In this document: one piece after another, positions 34,107 through 44,168 of the stretch
Layout of the letters: each line of letters opens with the position of its first letter
Position numbering within the stretch: the first letter of the stretch is position 1
DNA from: Massariosphaeria phaeospora
Lineage: Eukaryota > Ascomycota > Dothideomycetes > Pleosporales
Assembly: GCA_011032825.1 (NCBI GenBank)
Contig: JAADJZ010000036.1
Coordinates: forward strand, 276,788 to 340,787
Direction: 5' to 3'
Length of the DNA: 64,000 nucleotides
Position numbers and translations under genes: made by a program
The notes under the pieces: model-generated
What the model was told of the DNA's origin: nothing
Seen by the model: only the letters and a program-made list of their open reading frames with translations
Database searches by the model: none

Positions 34107-35318
34107 TTACGCCTGACCACCAGGATTTTGAAGAGAAGCTTCAATCTGAATCTCGGTCCCCATATCCTCAATCGCGTACGCAAGCAGACTATCCAGGGTA
34201 GTCAACTTCTCCAGAAACGTCTGAATCGGCATCGGGTTGAACACCTGAAACGACACCCGGTTAGGCCGCTCATGTGTAGTGTAGATCTCAACCCGACCCC
34301 GACATATGAGCATATCAATTTCAGTCTCGAGAGTGTCGAGCTCGAAGATGGTCGACTGGATTACTTCATAATAAGGTACAGCCACCTCTGGCAATGTAAG
34401 CTTAAAGTCATACATGCTGGCGCGGCATTTTGGGCAGGTCGAATGGCCAGTGTCGATCCAGGATTTGAGGCAAGACTCGCCGAAGATGTGGTTGCAGTGC
34501 GTCTTGATAGCGGGTTCGGTTTCGAGTTCCTCGTTGTATTCGGGCCCGAGTTTGAAGCCGCAGATGTCGCAATCCGTGTCATCCGACGCCTCTAGTTCAG
34601 CCAGGGCAGGCGTCGTGGTGAATACCTTTGTGTCCGGAATCACAGCGAGATGGTGCTCGGAGACAAAGTCGGCGAGATCAGACTGACGGGCCTCCCAAGC
34701 TCGGCGTAAGTCCATGTTGTAATGAACTTCAGCCAGGAGCAGGCATGACTCGTAGCTGGGGTAGATAGTGAAGTCTACAAGCCACTTGCACGAGTTTGGG
34801 AGATTTTCATGTAGGAAGACTGGGTCCATGTTCAAGGACGCGTAGCGGCCGGTGGCTGGCAACATTTCCTGGCTGTTTTGCGCGCGGCATTGGAGCCAGT
34901 ACATCCGCGCTGCTACCATGATCCGGGTCCCCCGAAAATGGGGACATGATGCTCCTATGCATCTAGAGGCCTCAGGCAAAGCGTTGTAAGTTATCCCTTC
35001 TCTACGGTGGACGAAGACGCGATGGAAACGCAAATGCCGTGTAAGTCCGTCGAGGTATATGCCATCATGACCGGCGCCGCTGGGTATGCTGCGAATGGCT
35101 TTCGCATACGATTTCCAGAACTGCGCTACACAGTCCACATATTTACGGAATTCTTCCACAGTGTTCCCAAACAAACGGCGGCTGCATTGCTGAACCTCAT
35201 CGAAGTGCTCTAGGGTGATACCAGCGATAGCTTCCAGCTCCTCGGATTGCTTATCAAGGTTCACGAGCATAGCTTGCAGTGTGCGGGTTAACTCGTCTAT
35301 CTGTTGTGTAGATGTCAT
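34107..35318 (-). CDS. RING finger protein, putative E3 ubiquitin ligase
   Basis: A single-exon gene for 403 residues from ATG at 35318. The N-terminal 40 residues look like a short coiled coil (DELTRTLQAMLVNLDKQSEEL). A central region of unknown fold follows. The RING-type segment lies at about residues 250-298: CDICGFKLG, THCNHIFGESCLKSWI and CPKC. The order of Cys and His fits a fungal RING, with Gly where one ligand often stands, as seen in many fungal CxHxFG variants. Such proteins transfer ubiquitin from an E2; the partner and substrate are unknown. The remaining 100 residues have no recognised domain. No frame break is seen. Confidence 0.8.
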   Translation of the reverse strand: MTSTQQIDELTRTLQAMLVNLDKQSEELEAIAGITLEHFDEVQQCSRRLFGNTVEEFRKYVDCVAQFWKSYAKAIRSIPSGAGHDGIYLDGLTRHLRFHRVFVHRREGITYNALPEASRCIGASCPHFRGTRIMVAARMYWLQCRAQNSQEMLPATGRYASLNMDPVFLHENLPNSCKWLVDFTIYPSYESCLLLAEVHYNMDLRRAWEARQSDLADFVSEHHLAVIPDTKVFTTTPALAELEASDDTDCDICGFKLGPEYNEELETEPAIKTHCNHIFGESCLKSWIDTGHSTCPKCRASMYDFKLTLPEVAVPYYEVIQSTIFELDTLETEIDMLICRGRVEIYTTHERPNRVSFQVFNPMPIQTFLEKLTTLDSLLAYAIEDMGTEIQIEASLQNPGGQA

Positions 35319-36629
35319 GATCGAAATATGAGCTTGGTCTTGTTAGCAGAAGAGCTTGGTGAAGTCGATAAGATGAGGGATTTCTGATTTTATACCTTTG
35401 GTGATGGTAGACGCTGGTGCTATTTATACGGTGACAACGTTGACGAAAAACGTTGTTGAGAGACATCGAGAAAATTCTCAAACTTTCTACTGGATGAATA
35501 CGGTCTGCGGGGAAGTGTCTGAACAACACCGGATAAGTTAAATTGTGTGGGTAGAGACGCTCGAAATGAGTCAACGTTTAGCGTTCGAAGATGGATGCCC
35601 CTCATATGAACTTGCGAACAAGCTTTCGTGATAAGTAGAGCGGAAGATATCTTTAGGGACGTTGGAGTGTTGACCAGACTTTTCCAGATCCCGTCGTATA
35701 TGTCAAGAAGGGACAGTGAATAAATATTGTCGAGAAACTACCAGCACAAACTGTCATGGTGAAATCGGCCGTGTCTGCAGATACTTAGACGCTAGGCTCG
35801 ACACAATGCTCGAAATAAACGCATGTGACTCACCAGGACATCCAACCCAGCTGAAGAGTAATTCACCCTCACAGCTTGTCAAGTCTCAAACTTCGCCCAC
35901 TTTAGGACCCCGAAACGGCGCTTGCGTCCTAGTAGTAGCCCGGGATCGGAAGGTCGAGGCCAAATTCAAAAGCATTTTCTCCGCCACCTCCACAACCTGT
36001 TTGATCTGTTTATTCTCTTTAGCGTCTTTTGTACAGTCACTCTTACCACGTGCCGACAGTACCAAGGGTTGCCAAAACACAACTGACCAGGAAGATATCC
36101 ACCAGCCCTTGCTGGCCACTCGTTCTCCCGGGACGCCCCACTATCCTCTGAAAATGGCTCCCGCTCCCCATCGTCTACAATTGTGGTGTGACATGAGAAT
36201 GCAAAAACGAGAAACGGCAGCTGTCGACGCTGATAAGCTGAGATATGGGGTCGGACGTAGGAGAACGCGAGGTTAAAAAAGGCCTGACAGCAAGCGATGG
36301 CTTTTGGGGACACCGCATACTTTTATTTGTCGAAAATATGCCCTCTACGCGCTGTCCACAGATGGACTTGTAAGGGTGTACTCCAGTTTAAGTTATCAGG
36401 AAGTCGGAGATGGTGTAGAACCCGGTGGCGTGCCATTGACGATGTAGTCAAACGACATTTTGACCGTATCTGTCCGGATAGTGGAGTGGATGGCTGAACG
36501 AATCGATTTCAACCTCGGACACAACAGCGAGCTGATGACGAATAGCGACTGGTACACTGATACCGACTTGGGAGCATAATTTCTCGGTCTCGCAGCCCTT
36601 CCACCCTTGCAGCCACCTCCGATAGCTAT
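35319..36629. other. Intergenic region, no convincing gene
   Basis: A 1.3-kb gap. The longest frame (35716-36276, plus) begins with a non-ATG codon, lacks family features and overlaps antisense frames of similar quality, so I treat it as non-coding. Confidence 0.5.
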
Positions 36630-37765
36630 TCAATCAGTCTCCTGCCACCATGGATATGTTAAAACCTGATCTATCGTTATTCTAACCGTCGGGTCTGGAT
36701 TTGTCATTCCAGATATCAAGTTTTGTGCCGTGGGACCAAGCTCCTTCCCCCAGTGCTCAAATTTTAGTGAAGGCTGTTTTTCAACTGCGTCCTCAGCCAT
36801 TGCTGACACTCCCTTCAGAGCGTTACACCAATGCTCACTGTTCACTTGCTCGAGGAGCCCTTCGGTAACGGGCCCAAAATAGGCAAAGTGTCGACTTATG
36901 ATCTCTTGTTCCGGGCTTATACCTCTGCGTACTAGCTCTTGGTAATCGTCCAAGAGCAAGAGCTCCCCACCCCCTAGAGTATATATGCACTGTAAACAGA
37001 GCTTAGCATGAATTCTTGGACTTGAACAGGGCGCATTTACCACTAGTCCAAACGAGAATATATCTGACGCCTTTGTCACGCCCCTTCCAGTCTGTCCTTC
37101 TGGGCTTCGCCACATGGCATTCCCTATTGGATAAGGCGTCTGACGGGGCTTTCCGCCTTCCGACTTGAAAGCGATATCAAAATTGCCCAGGGCCACATCA
37201 GTGACTGTTATGTTGCCGTCTTTGTCACAAGTCCAATTGACCAGAATATTATCAGGCTTCACATCTGCCAAGATAGATTGATGAGTTAGAAGTCTTGCAT
37301 GACAACAATTTCAGGATTGCGGAGAGTGTACCAATGTGGATCCAGTCTTTGCTATGAAGTTCTTGTATTGCCTCTGCTGTACGTTGCAAAATTTCTTTCG
37401 TTCCGTCATAGGATAGTCCGAATCTTCCGGAATCAAGCCGAGTAGGGTGCTTCTGAAATAGGGATAGACCAGAATGCCTTCCTCTTGGTTGCAATCGATG
37501 TGCATTCGAAGTCGACGGGAGCCTGCAAACTCGGCTGCAAGGCGTAGGGACAGATCGTAAAACGGCCTAGGTACGCGCTTAAAAACGAAAGGCTCATTCT
37601 CGGACCTGAGCGAGATGGGTCCGAGATACGGCTCAGCTGTGAGGTGTTGGAGGTTGAAACGTACTCGGCTTTGAAGATGATGAGCTTAGGATCCTCGCGA
37701 TGGCGCTGGAGCACCTCGCCTTGAACGTACAGGTGACCGGATTCGCCCACGATAGAGGATGCCAT
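36630..37765 (-). pseudogene. Fungal protein kinase with one-base frameshift
   Basis: Exons would be 37765-37665, 37605-37332, 37264-37041 and 36989-36630; introns are 59, 67 and 51 bp with good signals. All exon phases agree except inside exon 2, where one base is missing at about 37388-37394 (AAAGAAATTTTGC), between YPMTERKK and ILQRTAEAIQELHSKDWIHI. The fold is a divergent kinase: a catalytic-loop HIDVKPDNILV, a metal-binding segment reading LGNFDIAF, and an activation/APE region NAMWRSPEGQTG. The GNFD reading replaces the Asp expected at the DFG position. Length (about 319 residues) is complete. A transposon lies 236 bp upstream of the ATG. A sequencing error in the A/T run is the alternative to a real mutation. 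Confidence 0.75.
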
Positions 37766-38000
37766 TCTGATGCTTGTACGGTAGGCGAGCCGATTGAAGG
37801 GTGTATGACAGGCAAGACGATTGAAGAGCATCGAAGAAGAGACTGGTTGACTGGGAAAGCACAATGCAAGAATTGGTCGAAGGTAGGAGATGGCCAGTCC
37901 GTCTTATATGTTTTGCGCCAGTATCAGGGTGGTGTCATTTTCACTCCGGACGTCGGTGGTACTTAGGCCCGGGCGTGCTAGCGGCCCGCAACGAGCACTA

Positions 38001-38044
38001 CAGTGCCCGTGCACCTCGTGCACGGTTTCGGGTCGTGCACGATT
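38001..38044. repeat. Left terminal inverted repeat of the Fot1-type element
   Basis: Matches 40093-40136 in inverted orientation over all 44 bases. It contains internal GTGCAC palindromes. Confidence 0.95.
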
Positions 38045-38154
38045 TTCGAAAATAATAGCTATTCTAGATATGAGGCTCTAGAGCCACGTACAAATAATAT
38101 TATCGCAAAGATTTTTTAGTGGAGTACTCTATAGATCTCTGCGATAAAATGACT

Positions 38155-40038
38155 CTATATATACCTAGCTAGCCGAGTGATTTTGCGCTCGCGAGAGTTG
38201 ACAGTAGGCGCTGCAGCTAGCGCAGCCACATTAGACGACTTACTATTTCCAGCACCTCCAGCACGACGCGCACGCTTTTTCTGCTTAATAGAAAGCTTTA
38301 AAGCTACCTTCTTGCCTTTTTGAAATAATTGTAGAGCTTTTTGAGCGTCTCTCTTTTTCTTTTGGCGCTGTTTTTCTTGTGCGCGCGCAGCTGCCTGTTT
38401 AGCTTTCTTAGCCTTCTCTCTCTCTTGCACTAACTTGGCTGCCTCTCGCGCTACACGCTTCTCCTCTGCAAGCTTCTCCTTGAGTAGCTTATTATTGTTT
38501 TAAAGCTCTTTTTTATTAGCTTTTGCAAGCTCTTCTTCATGTGCAAGGCGTTGAAAAATCTCATATCGTTTCTCTGCTTCTCTCTTAGCACGAGGTGACT
38601 AGAAAACAGCACCTCCATGATACTCTTAATGCTGCTGTAGAGGTAGAGCTTTACGCTTTGTAGAGCGCTGCTTCTTCTTCTGTAGAGCTTCTTTTATAGC
38701 AGCTATCTCATGGTGTAGAAACTCGTTCTGAGCTACAAAGTAGTAGAGAGTTCTTATTACTTTGCGCGTTTCCCTAGAGTGCGTATCCTCCGCAGATCTA
38801 TTAATCAACGTCTCTATTTTCTGCCAATCGCCTCCTGAGTAGACTGAGGTAGATGATTCTGACGATCCTAAGCTGTTTAGTGTTGATAGCCTGAACCTAT
38901 CGAGTATCCTGTTTGGATTGAGTAGCGATATGCTAGTAGCTTCAAACGAGCTGAGTATTAGCTTCTCGTTGAATGTAGAGCTCCAGGCGCCCCAGAATAA
39001 TAAGAAGAAGTAGCTCTTATTGATTGGGATCTATTCAAGCGATGTATGGAGGTGTTTTGTGAGCTCTTGACTATAGTTGGATGCTAGTGGACCAAAGCAT
39101 CCAACATCTAGTGGTTGCAGCGTATGAGTTGAATGCGGAGGAAATATACAGAGTAGTATCCTATTCTCATTGCAGAAGTTGATAAAATCGATCGTTACAT
39201 GGCTGCCGTGCTCGTTAATAATAAGTAATCGCTATCTCCGTCGTGCTTTCTGCTTTGTATAGCGATTGAAAACTTGTTCTAGCTACGCAAGGCCTATCTC
39301 ATTGTTTGTCCAGCCTAATAGAGAAGTCGTGAAATGTACTGTATAGATGCTAGGCTTGATATCCTCAACCTAGCCAGCTTGTACGTCTCCTTTGGCAGCT
39401 GGATAGATGATAGCTAGCGGCAGCGCGGTGCCATTAGCGCAAATTGACGCCAATAGCGTTATCCACTTACGAGAGCTATCTTGGAGAGCTAAGTTTACAC
39501 GCTTACGTGTATAAGCCTCTTTGCTAAGAATTCTTTTCAACTTTGCAAGCACTCTAATTGCGAAGCCTTTTTCATCCATATTGTAGGTATCCTGAGGCTA
39601 GATATCGTACTAAGTGACTTTCTCTTGGAGTAGTTAAAAATACAAGCTGTATTTCTTAGAGGAATCAGCGTTGTGGCGTACAGAATCCATGGCAGGTGCC
39701 TAGCGAGATGTTAAGTTATCCTTATTGCGCTCTAGAAAGCGCGTAACCTAGCTCTTAGAAACGTCCTGTTTTGCTAGCTTAAAGGCGTATAATTGTATTA
39801 TTGCTTTTGTAGGTAGTAGGCGTCTCTCTGTAAAGCTTTTGATATATTTAACAAGCTTAGCTTCGTGCTGTACGTTGAGTGCGCGCATGTTGTTGTACGC
39901 GTCGTCGCGTAAGCGCGTAATCAGGCGATAGCGGCGCGACAACGTTGTGCGATTAACACCATATTTATCAGCAATTTTTTTATGTACAAGTTTTTCTCCT
40001 GGTTTCAGCGCGTTGATAGCTGCAAGCGCTTTATCCAT
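38155..40038 (-). pseudogene. Fot1/pogo transposase, interrupted by stop codons
   Basis: The frame starts at ATG 40038 with a helix-turn-helix (KIADKYGVNRTTLSRRYR) followed by a CENP-B-like region. It breaks at a TAG in SKS-TAG-VTRF, where relatives have Trp. The DDE segment appears at 39579-39370 (MDEKGFAIRVLAKLKRI, WITLLASICANGTALPLAI), again ended by TAG for Trp in QAG-TAG-VE; another TAG before PQDTYNMDEKGF fits Gln. The C-terminal basic tail (38808-38626 and 38430-38155) is recognisable. The stops are explained by G-to-A or C-to-T changes, as RIP produces. The protein is therefore inactive, but the element could still move if a functional copy exists elsewhere. Confidence 0.85.
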
Positions 40039-40092
40039 AGCTATTGTAGTTGTTGAATTATAGTAAGGTAAAGTTTAGGTGTTGGTTTTGAG

Positions 40093-40136
40093 AATCGTGC
40101 ACGACCCGAAACCGTGCACGAGGTGCACGGGCACTG
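40093..40136. repeat. Right terminal inverted repeat of the Fot1-type element
   Basis: Inverted match of 38001-38044, followed by the TA target duplication. Confidence 0.95.
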
Positions 40137-40324
40137 TACCGGTAATCCCAATCAGGCGGGCGGTCGACAATCTCGGGGGTTCTATTCAACGACGCTGATG
40201 TTCAGCACATGCCCAATAAACAGTGTCAAGTTATGCCTCATCCTAAAATATCTACCCACTTGCACCTGTAAAGCAACCACATATGTCCTCTCTAAATGCC
40301 CACCCTTTTCGGTACCCCTCCATA

Positions 40325-40853
40325 TCATCCTTCAGCCCTCCACCCACTCCTCACCAAAACCTCCACCCTTTCCAGCAACCTCGCCATCCCCTCCGTCTGA
40401 TCCACCCCCGGCGTCCCATTCAAAAGCACCGTGTACCCTGCCCCTCCGAGCTCTCCCGCCCCCAACAGCCGATCATCGTAATACTGCTCGTCGTACCCAA
40501 TCACTGGATTCGCCGCCGTGAGTCTCGAGCTCTGATCCGTGCTTGAGTACAGCACCGAAGCGATGTAGCAGGGCTGGCCGCCCGCACCGGCGGAATGTTG
40601 CGAGCGGATGGTGAGGTTTGGGTACGAGGGGTAGAGCGTCGTAAGGTAGGCTGAGGATGGAAAGAGAAGGTGAGCACGTGCAGATGTTGGATGTTGGACT
40701 GGGCGGTTCCAATGAATGAGGGGTGCTGCTAGGCGACTTACTCCGGATCTGGATATATATATCCCTGCGTTGGCGCGCGGCTTGGCGAGCAGCTTCTCGA
40801 GCGCCCAAGTTATCGGCTGTGGATGTGGATTGACGACGCCATATCGGGGCCAT
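40325..40853 (-). CDS. Small conserved-looking protein of unknown function
   Basis: Exons are 40853-40742 and 40650-40325 (145 residues). The 91-bp intron begins GTAAGT and ends CCTCAG; splicing gives RDIYIQIR-TYLTTLYPSYPNL. The protein starts MAPIWRRQSTSTADNL with an Arg/Ala-rich helix (GAREAARQAARQRRD), then a compact domain: LTIRSQHSAGAGGQPCYIASVLY, DEQYYDDRLLGAGELGGAGYTVLLNG, and a C-terminal helix GMARLLERVEVLVRSGW. The basic start could be a mitochondrial presequence. I do not recognise the family. The Fot1-type element ends 188 bp beyond its stop codon. Confidence 0.65.
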
Positions 40854-41249
40854 GAGAAGTTAGGTCAAGCTCGCTTGGCTATGGTTGGGTATACCAAAAT
40901 GTAGGTTTAGAATTAGGTTTGTGGGGTGAGGTTGGCGATGCTTCCGAGTGCTTGTCTTCGGCTATATTGCGCGAATTTCAGTCTTCCTGTACTCATGCAA
41001 TGTATATATGACGCACAGGGGTTCTATTGATGAGCTAGGTTCGATATGACAAAGGTCATGGTGAATTTGGCATCCCGGTGCTTGGGCGGGTGAGAGTGAA
41101 GAGGGGTAAGCTGTAAAAGAGGGAATAAGATGATGACTGGAATGGCCTGTGACAGTGAGCGGTCAATTAGATTTGTGTGCGTCTGTGGTAGAGGAAAGCG
41201 TGGAAACGGAACATTATGATTGTGAAGACCTGTTCTAGCGTAAAAGTCA
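40854..41249. other. Intergenic region, no gene seen
   Basis: A 396-bp gap between two minus-strand genes: promoter of the small gene and 3' flank of SPB1. Confidence 0.5.
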
Positions 41250-43784
41250 TCACTTCCTCTTCGCGATTCGCTTCATGGCCCTGACGTCCTTCTTCAAGCG
41301 AGCGTCCACCATCTTGTACTTGCCCTTAGTACCCTTTGGTCGACCCTTGATACCATTGTTTCCACCGCGAGCGACAACTACAGAGACCTTTCCCTTTGGC
41401 TTCTTCTTAGCAGCTCGGCTCATCAGTCGCGCAATGCTTTGCGCCTTATCTTTCTCCGACATCCCTTCGTCGTCAGCCAACAGGGCACTCTTCTTCTTCA
41501 ACTTCGCAAGACGTTGAGCAGCCTTGAACTTCTTCCTATCTTTAGCTTCGCGCACTTTCTTGATAGGCCGGGCGTTTAGAGCTCGCAATTTGGCTTTGAT
41601 GGCGGCAGCCGCGGCTGCAGTAGTAGGGCGTTGCATTTTGCTGTGTCTATTCTCGTCGTCGAGGAACCAATCAGGTAGTCCATCCACATCTCTGAGCGAG
41701 TATCTATTGAAGCTGTCATCAAGCATATCGGTTTTTGTCTTCTTGCCGGTGGCGAGCTGGTGCGCAAGCGTCATAGCCTCGGCTGTGATAATGTCAATAT
41801 CAGGACGACCGTTTTTCATAGGCACATCATCGTGTTCCCAAGCGGTTTCATCCCGCTTCACCTCTTCGATTTCGTCTTCGGAGGATTCACTGTCCGAATC
41901 TACCGCAGCTGGCAAGGGTTTCGATTTCTCCACAGGTGGCAGAATCTGTACTTCGGCTATCGGCGGTTTATTACCGCTGGGTTCATCTTGTTCGTCGACA
42001 TCAATTCCACTGTCTTGTTCGTCTTCGAGACCTTCTAATCCGTCAATATCCTTGAAAATATCCTGGTCGAAAAACCGCTCTGCACGCTTCGTGAGGCCGT
42101 TTGTCCCGCTACTTCTCGGGTCTAAATCTGTGATCAGTTTTTTGGGCGAGTCTTCATCGTCGCTCGAGTCGCTGTCCTCGTCCTGCACGAGTTCCTCGTC
42201 ACTGCTTTCCTCCTTTCCGGAGTCGGAGAAACCGTGCCACTCGCCATCCTCATCTTCCTTTCTCGCTCGTTTTGCGCGATATTTCGCGTCCCGTGCAGAT
42301 TTCTGTTCAACGTAATCCTCGTACATTCCATCCAACTCCCTTTCCAAGTGGTCTTCTTCGTCGTCACTGCCACTCATCTCCTCCTCGCTCTCTTGTGGCT
42401 TTTCGTGCTCAACGAGCGTAGCCATTTTACCTTTCGCGATCTTCCCTAGCGCACCTGCCTTATCGACGACTTTTAACGCGAACATTGAGTCCTCTCCCGT
42501 GGGGCCAGCTTGTTCCAGGCCGATCTCGAACGGAGTCGTCATGTTCATTTGCATTCGCATAATCTCCTTTGATTTCTTCTCATTCTCCTCTCGTCTGGCC
42601 TTCTTCTTTTTCTTCGTGTCCAGGTCCTTGAGCCTCTCCATCTCTTCCTGAATCATCATTTCTTCATCCATGGATTCGATCTCCGCTACTTCGACATTTT
42701 CTTCTGCGTCCTTTTCTTGCTTCTTGGTTGCAAGGCCAAAGATTGCGCGGACTTTCAGTCGCCAGCGCAACAACCTCTTGAAGTCCGCTCGGCCAAGAAC
42801 TTTTAGATCCGCGCAACAGTTCCGGACTTCTTGCGTCGTCTCTGGGAGCTTATCGATAGTCGCAATCGCAATGTCACCGTCGGGACCTTGTCGGAAACTC
42901 AGTTTGTTCAGGCTACCCAACATAGCGATTGGGTCTGGGGTTTGGATGAACTCGCTCACGGGGGCTTCTTTGAACTGCGTCCAGTCTCCCTCCTCGTAAC
43001 CCTCCCGCTTTCGTTTCTTGATCTCAGGCTTGAACACTTTGGCCTCGTAATTCGGTGTGGGGTCCGCGAGCTCAGCAAATACGGACCGGGGATCAAGGAA
43101 CTTGGGGTCGAGGTACTTTGGCGCTTTGAACCCGCGACAGACGACAAAAATCTCCGCCGACACACTGCGGGAGGATGGCGGCTTCGTAGATTCGACTTTG
43201 GCGAACAGCTGCTTGAAAACCCAGAGCAGAGGATCGTACTGTTTCGACCGGAAGACCTTGGTGACAAAGGTACCGCCTTCGATAAGAAATTCAGTGGCTA
43301 GCTTCAGGGACTGTAGTACAAGCTCTGCCTGGACGAACGCATCGTGCACCCAACTGGCACCGACATTAGGCGCGCCGTCGTGCAAGACTGTATCCGCTTT
43401 CCACGTCTTGATGTGCTGCCGGATGGTCGCGCGACATTTGTCGGTGGTGATGTCGCTCTGGAAGGTAATTACGCGGGGGATGGACTTGATCGGGGCAAGG
43501 TCAACCCCGATGATCAAGGAGCCGACGGGCATGGCTGATGCGGCGACCTGGCACCATGATCCGGGCTAGCTAGATTGTTAGCTTTAGAACAATGTCCAGT
43601 TGGCCATTTTGGCAGAACGTACAGCAGCACACAAATCGATCAGCACCTTGCTCTTCTCCAGGAAGCTGTACTTTTTGTTCAACTGGATAAGCTTGAAGGC
43701 GGCACGCGCGCGATAGCCCTTCTCCTTCGCGAGCTTGTACCACTTGTCGAGACGGCCTTTGCCGTGCTTCTTCTGGATGGCCAT
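41250..43784 (-). CDS. spb1: SPB1, SAM-dependent rRNA 2'-O-methyltransferase of 60S biogenesis
   Basis: Exons are 43784-43623 and 43565-41250 (825 residues). The 57-bp intron (GTACG, GCTAAC, CTAG) interrupts the SAM motif and splicing restores [13 protein letters not shown]. The N-terminal FtsJ-like methyltransferase domain includes [27 protein letters not shown] [13 protein letters not shown] and HDGAPNVG. A central DUF3381-like and a long acidic/basic region follow ([30 protein letters not shown]), with a C-terminal Spb1 domain ending in [20 protein letters not shown] and a lysine-rich nuclear tail. In yeast Spb1 methylates 25S rRNA in the A loop and is essential for large-subunit assembly in the nucleolus. 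The 263-residue plus-strand frame is a shadow. Confidence 0.95.
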
Positions 43785-44168
43785 GGTGAATTAATTGCCC
43801 GTCGTACTGGGCTGCCGGGCGCAGGTGCAGGTGGAGTGGTGGAGTGTAGAGCTTGAAGGCCGTGCTGAGGGCTGCCATGTTCGAAATTTTCGATTATCGA
43901 TTGCAGGGGTCACCGGCCCAGGCGAAGGCGGCGAGTCGTGGCAGAATGGCCGCGCTAACAGCATTGCAGCTGGCCGGGCCTGACCACGGGCTGCGTCATG
44001 GACGGGCACCCTGACCACCAACGTGTGCCTGGGTGCGCACCGGACGGCCGGTGAAAGCAACACCTTCACCTTCACCTTCACCCTTCGCTCCCCCAAGCGC
44101 CCGTATCCTGCGCGTAGAGGCCGCTTCGACAACTCCACAGACCCAGCCTACCGCCTCGGATTTATGGG
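43785..44168. promoter_or_regulatory. Divergent promoter between spb1 and the YML020W-like gene
   Basis: A 384-bp gap between head-to-head genes. It has a short CACCTT triplicate near 44061-44081. No TATA box is evident. Confidence 0.55.

Larger units (their letters stand above)
38001..40136 (-). mobile_element. Fot1/pogo-type DNA transposon (Tc1/mariner superfamily)
   Basis: The element is 2136 bp, bounded by perfect 44-bp terminal inverted repeats (38001-38044 and 40093-40136, starting CAGTGCCCGTGCACC) and flanked by TA at 37999-38000 and 40137-40138, the expected target duplication. A broken transposase gene fills it on the minus strand. The perfect repeats suggest a recent insertion. It landed upstream of the frameshifted kinase gene and downstream of the small gene at 40325-40853. 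Confidence 0.93.

Noticed and set aside
35716..36276. 186-residue plus-strand frame
   Set aside because: Begins with a non-ATG codon, has random composition and overlapping antisense frames of equal quality.
41524..42315. 263-residue plus-strand frame
   Set aside because: Antisense of the acidic region of SPB1; poly-Ser mirror of Asp/Glu codons.
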